Shown: positions 61,201 through 64,000 of the stretch, piece by piece
Layout: each line of letters starts with the position of its first letter
How positions within the stretch are numbered: the stretch's first letter is position 1
Source of the DNA: Rotaria sordida
Lineage: Eukaryota > Rotifera > Eurotatoria > Philodinida > Philodinidae
Reading direction: 5' to 3'
Assembly (NCBI GenBank): GCA_905250125.1
Contig: CAJNOL010000004.1
Coordinates: 248,001-312,000, forward strand
Length of the DNA: 64,000 nt
Notes under the pieces: generated by a model
Seen by the model: the letters and a program-made list of their open reading frames with translations, nothing else
Database searches by the model: none
What the model was told of the DNA's origin: nothing
Program-made: the position numbers and the translations under genes

Positions 61201-64000
61201 AAAATAACCGAACGAGGCCAGAACTATTGGAAACGAGACATTTTTACTGATAACTGAGAAGTTGTTCAAATGTTGCATAGTCTAAAGTTAGAGAGATCAA
61301 TCTACGATTACACTAACGGTAAACTATGTGTATTTCTCATAATTAGACGGAAAGAGAAATCAAAAATAGCTGAAAATGTGATTAAGATCCCTCCAAAGAA
61401 AAAATCAAGCGTCGTCAAAAGATCACTTTTTGAGAAAACGATATGGTTAGATACTCTGACATTTTTTCAAAAATATACCCATCATCAAAGAAAAGAAACA
61501 TTTTTCTTCGAACAAAACTTTATCAAAGTTTGCCTTTTTTTTCATAGAATTTTTCAACTTTATTGAGAATTTCTTTACTTTATGTATGTATCAAGACTAG
61601 CGAAAGAAAAAAAGAGAATAAACTCTTTCAATCAAGTCTGCTGATGATCATTGGAGATGCGATAGACACAAAAAATAAGTATTATAAATATACGAAAAAT
61701 TGCTCTAGTTCCCACTAAGAATGAAATGTGTAACACTGGAATTTTCGTGCTATGTGTAACTAGGCATTCTCAATGTTTTAACTCAATGTGATTCTTTATT
61801 AACAAAAATAAAAATTCTACAACTGATAACCAGTCATAATTTTCTCATTCTTTTTCTTTGTTGTTTTAGCTTTCAAAGAAATTACTTTTTCCAAAAATAA
61901 TAAACATTAACAATTACGCAAAAATGAAATATAACTTAAAAATTATTATATCAGTTTTTCTGGTATACATCAGTTCCAAAGATACTTTTTTTAGGAACCA
62001 AATCATTAGTTCCGAATATTTCTTGGAATTGTTAGTCTCTATTCTAATGATCCGTGTAGAATGTCCTGAAAGTTTCAACCCAAAATGAATGTACCTTTGT
62101 TGAGATATTGAATTTTCAAGTGAACTCGATTTTTGTGACATGTCTGTAGCAAATGATCATTTGTTGAATCTTTTTTTCGGCTGAAACTTTCAGGATATTC
62201 TCAGAGTCATTACACCTATCGATGGATTGAATTTCAGGTCGAAAGTCCACTATTTAACTCTCCAGTAAATACTTAAAAATGTGTCAGAAATTCAGTAAAG
62301 CAGTCATAACTCGGTTTCAGAGACTCATGTGAGCATAAACCTTTTTTAGAATTTTTTCAGTTTTACTGAAACTTCCTTGTAGATCCAAATATGAGTTCAA
62401 ACGGTGGATTGCAATTGGGGTATTTCCTCGTTAGCAAATCGCCTGATTTCTCTGAATTTTTAGTTTTTTATCATGATTATTTAGTCATATTGTAAGCCAA
62501 TAAGAAAACTAATATTTACCATAATATTATATGAGTAATAGTTTTTGTAAAATGATTCTCACTTGCATCATGTTTTTTTTTTTTGATGATGAAATAACAA
62601 TCAAAACAAAATAATAGAGGATTTAGTTCGAATAGAATTAAAAACAAATATAAATAATGATTATAATTGAATCTCTTATTTTTTTATAATTCTCTTTCTG
62701 TTCATTTAAATCGATTGAAATAAAATTATTCCAAAAAAACAATTATTTATATTAACTTTATTTTTTTCTTAGTACATATCGAATTTCATTAGTTAAATAT
62801 TTTCTATTCTATATTTTAATAAATGATTGTTAAATGACTAATAATAGAAGGGAAGTAAAAATAACCAAAAACATACTTTCTGTCTAATATGATTAAAAAA
62901 TAAACTAAGTACAGAGTAATTATCACCTAGATTCTTTGAAATATTATAAGTTGATGATGCAAACTTTTTCTTCATTTATTTATTTAACATATTATCAAGA
63001 ATGACGGATGACAATTAACAATATGAGAAGATAAATAATAGTATTGAGATTTTTAATTTATTCATAATATTTTGAAGTATGTATGTCATAGAAATTCTTT
63101 ACTCCGGTTTCTATAAAATATATAACATAATCGGTTTTTTTTTTCATTTTATTTTTAATTATAGTTACGAAGAAAACTTTTTTCATTATTAAATGAATAT
63201 GAGAGAAAGAAAAAAAAAGAGAAGCACTCATATTGATAAAAGTTTTATATTTTGTTTAAGATAAGAAAAAAACAAGGAAACCAACATGTACTCTTTGATT
63301 TTAAATAAAATCCTTATTATATTCGCCTTGATAAAAGAGAATCTTCGAAATTTTTTCTTATGAATACAAATTACTGATTTCTAAAATTTATAATATTACT
63401 TACTTTCATATAATTTGCACGATAAAACTTATTACAAATATCACATTTAACTTTAGCATGTATTGAAGGTTCATGAATTGTTTTAGCACCTGATCGTGGG
63501 CGTAATCTACTTTCACTAATATCCCATTGATCATCAATAACTGGTGATGATTCTATTTTATCATCAAAAATAACAACTATTTAAACATAAAAATAAATTT
63601 TCTAATAATAACATATTTACCTGTTTGATCATTTATTGTTTCACATGAAGAATTATCTATTGGTCCATTAAAATTTTTTTCAATATTTTCTTCATTCATT
63701 TCTAATAATGATTGATCTTGTTCATTTATTATTGGTGGTAAGATTCCTTTATGAATATTTCTAACATGCATTAAAAAATTTGATCGTTTAGAAAATTCAT
63801 ATCGACAAAATGAACAATATTTATTTGGATCAATAGGTTTTTGTCGATTATTTATCCAAATAGTTGGTCGAGATTTTTTTGATAGAATTAATGAATTCTT
63901 TGTATGTTTATGTTTATATTCTAACAAAAAAAAAAGAAAATAATAATGAAGAAAAAAAGACGGAGAAGAAGAATTAAATAATTACATACTCAAACGTTTT
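58277..64000 (-). CDS. BARD1/BRCA1-like tandem-BRCT protein with C2H2 zinc fingers (5' end outside window)
   Basis: Exons from the window edge: 64000-63990 (partial), 63920-63621, 63576-63404, 59318-59088, 59010-58954, 58885-58277. All phases agree, giving about 460 C-terminal residues. First comes a C2H2 finger (KYCSFCRYEFSKRSNFLMHV, then RNIH). A second finger (CDICNKFYRANYMK|IHKRRAH) is split by a 4.1-kb intron. An acidic linker follows, ending DDVPIRFC. BRCT1 starts SIVLAVTCLES, has TTHLIT and the conserved Trp (VSYRWIIDCLK). The linker GGPRRSRL matches the BARD1 type. BRCT2 has CGGQI and SDWVLESI. Tandem BRCTs of this kind read phosphoproteins in DNA double-strand-break repair. C2H2 fingers in place of ankyrin repeats are not the known BARD1 layout; a RING domain, if any, would lie upstream. 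Nuclear repair role is inferred. Confidence 0.88.
59885..60380. repeat. Foldback in the BRCT-gene intron
   Basis: Arms 59885-59975 and 60285-60380 are diverged reverse complements: AATCAGTCTATCATGTATCACTAG with CTAGTGATACGTGATAGATTGATT, and AACCTTAAGTTTCAAAT with ATTTGAAACTTAAGGTT. The 310-bp interior is not paired and has no frame. Confidence 0.7.
60564..60923 (+). repeat. Tandem array of six exon-like 25-bp units
   Basis: Six units start at 60564, 60633, 60703, 60776, 60843 and 60899. Each has a pyrimidine-rich tract ending in AG, then 24-25 bp related to ATTAATCTCAACAACAATTGCAACA, then a donor-like hexamer: GTAAAT, GTAAGT, GTACAT, GCAAGT, CTAAGT, GCGAGT. Period is 56-73 bp. The array lies within the long intron of the BRCT gene but on the opposite strand. 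Confidence 0.6.
62035..62215. repeat. Short inverted repeat
   Basis: Arms of about 42 bp, 62035-62080 and 62173-62215, share ATGTCCTGAAAGTTTCAACC and its mirror GGCTGAAACTTTCAGGATAT. The loop is about 95 bp. Probably a MITE remnant within the BRCT-gene intron. Confidence 0.5.

Noticed and set aside
61270..61566. 98-codon plus-strand frame in the BRCT-gene intron
   Set aside because: Antisense to the host intron, Lys/Phe-rich, no domain; not supported by splice sites.

Overview
This window looks like nuclear DNA of a small-genome metazoan. It is strongly AT-rich, and the genes are split by short introns (mostly 50-120 nt, GT..TTTAG type) with a few introns swollen by insertions. The animal-type families (SLC29A4/PMAT transporter, TMEM50, two rhodopsin-class GPCRs, a BARD1-like BRCT protein) sit next to genes that are unusual for animals: four hevein-type chitin-binding domains, an intronless DUF1304 membrane protein, and a repeat-built hydrophilic Gly-rich protein. 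Together with a splice acceptor abutting a start codon (as expected of spliced-leader trans-splicing) this suggests a rotifer, most likely bdelloid. That assignment is inference, since no marker gene proves it.

Layout. 1-2.5 kb: TMEM50-family gene (+). 6.0-9.7 kb: SLC29A4-like transporter (+), whose fifth intron holds a 1.6-kb inverted-repeat element. 9.9-10.3 kb: a secreted peptide precursor (+) ending in an amidation signal. 11.2-11.9 kb: an uncharacterised single-pass membrane protein (+). 12.9-15.0 kb: a 2.1-kb composite non-autonomous transposon. 15.4-16.3 kb: hevein-domain protein (+). 16.8-17.3 kb: DUF1304 protein (+). 17.8-18.2 kb: hydrophilic duplicated-repeat protein (-). 19.2-19.9 kb: a hAT-type non-autonomous element with 8-bp target duplications. 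20.1-20.5 kb: small membrane ORF and tRNA-Val(AAC). 22.4-23.6 kb: two foldback elements. 25.1-27.3 kb: amine-type GPCR (+). 28.3-28.8 kb: small membrane protein (-). 31.6-39.1 kb: 18-exon coiled-coil gene (-) with a possible alternative last exon. 40.5 kb: tRNA-Leu(TAA) (-). 42.2-42.5 kb: small secreted Cys-rich protein (+). 43.4-45.3 kb: degenerate 200-bp tandem repeats. 45.6-48.4 kb: peptide-type GPCR (-). 48.4-57.9 kb: gene-poor, with a 90-bp tandem array and a 1.6-kb foldback element. 58.3-64 kb: the 3' part of a gene (-) joining C2H2 zinc fingers to a tandem BRCT module. Its 4-kb intron contains another foldback and a tandem array of exon-like 25-bp units.

The genes do not form an operon or one pathway. 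The recurring theme is signalling and membrane proteins interleaved with many palindromic non-autonomous elements. No transposase, reverse transcriptase, CRISPR array or viral gene was seen. All exon models come from reading frames and splice-site consensus by eye. Every multi-exon model below closes in frame, but none has transcript support.
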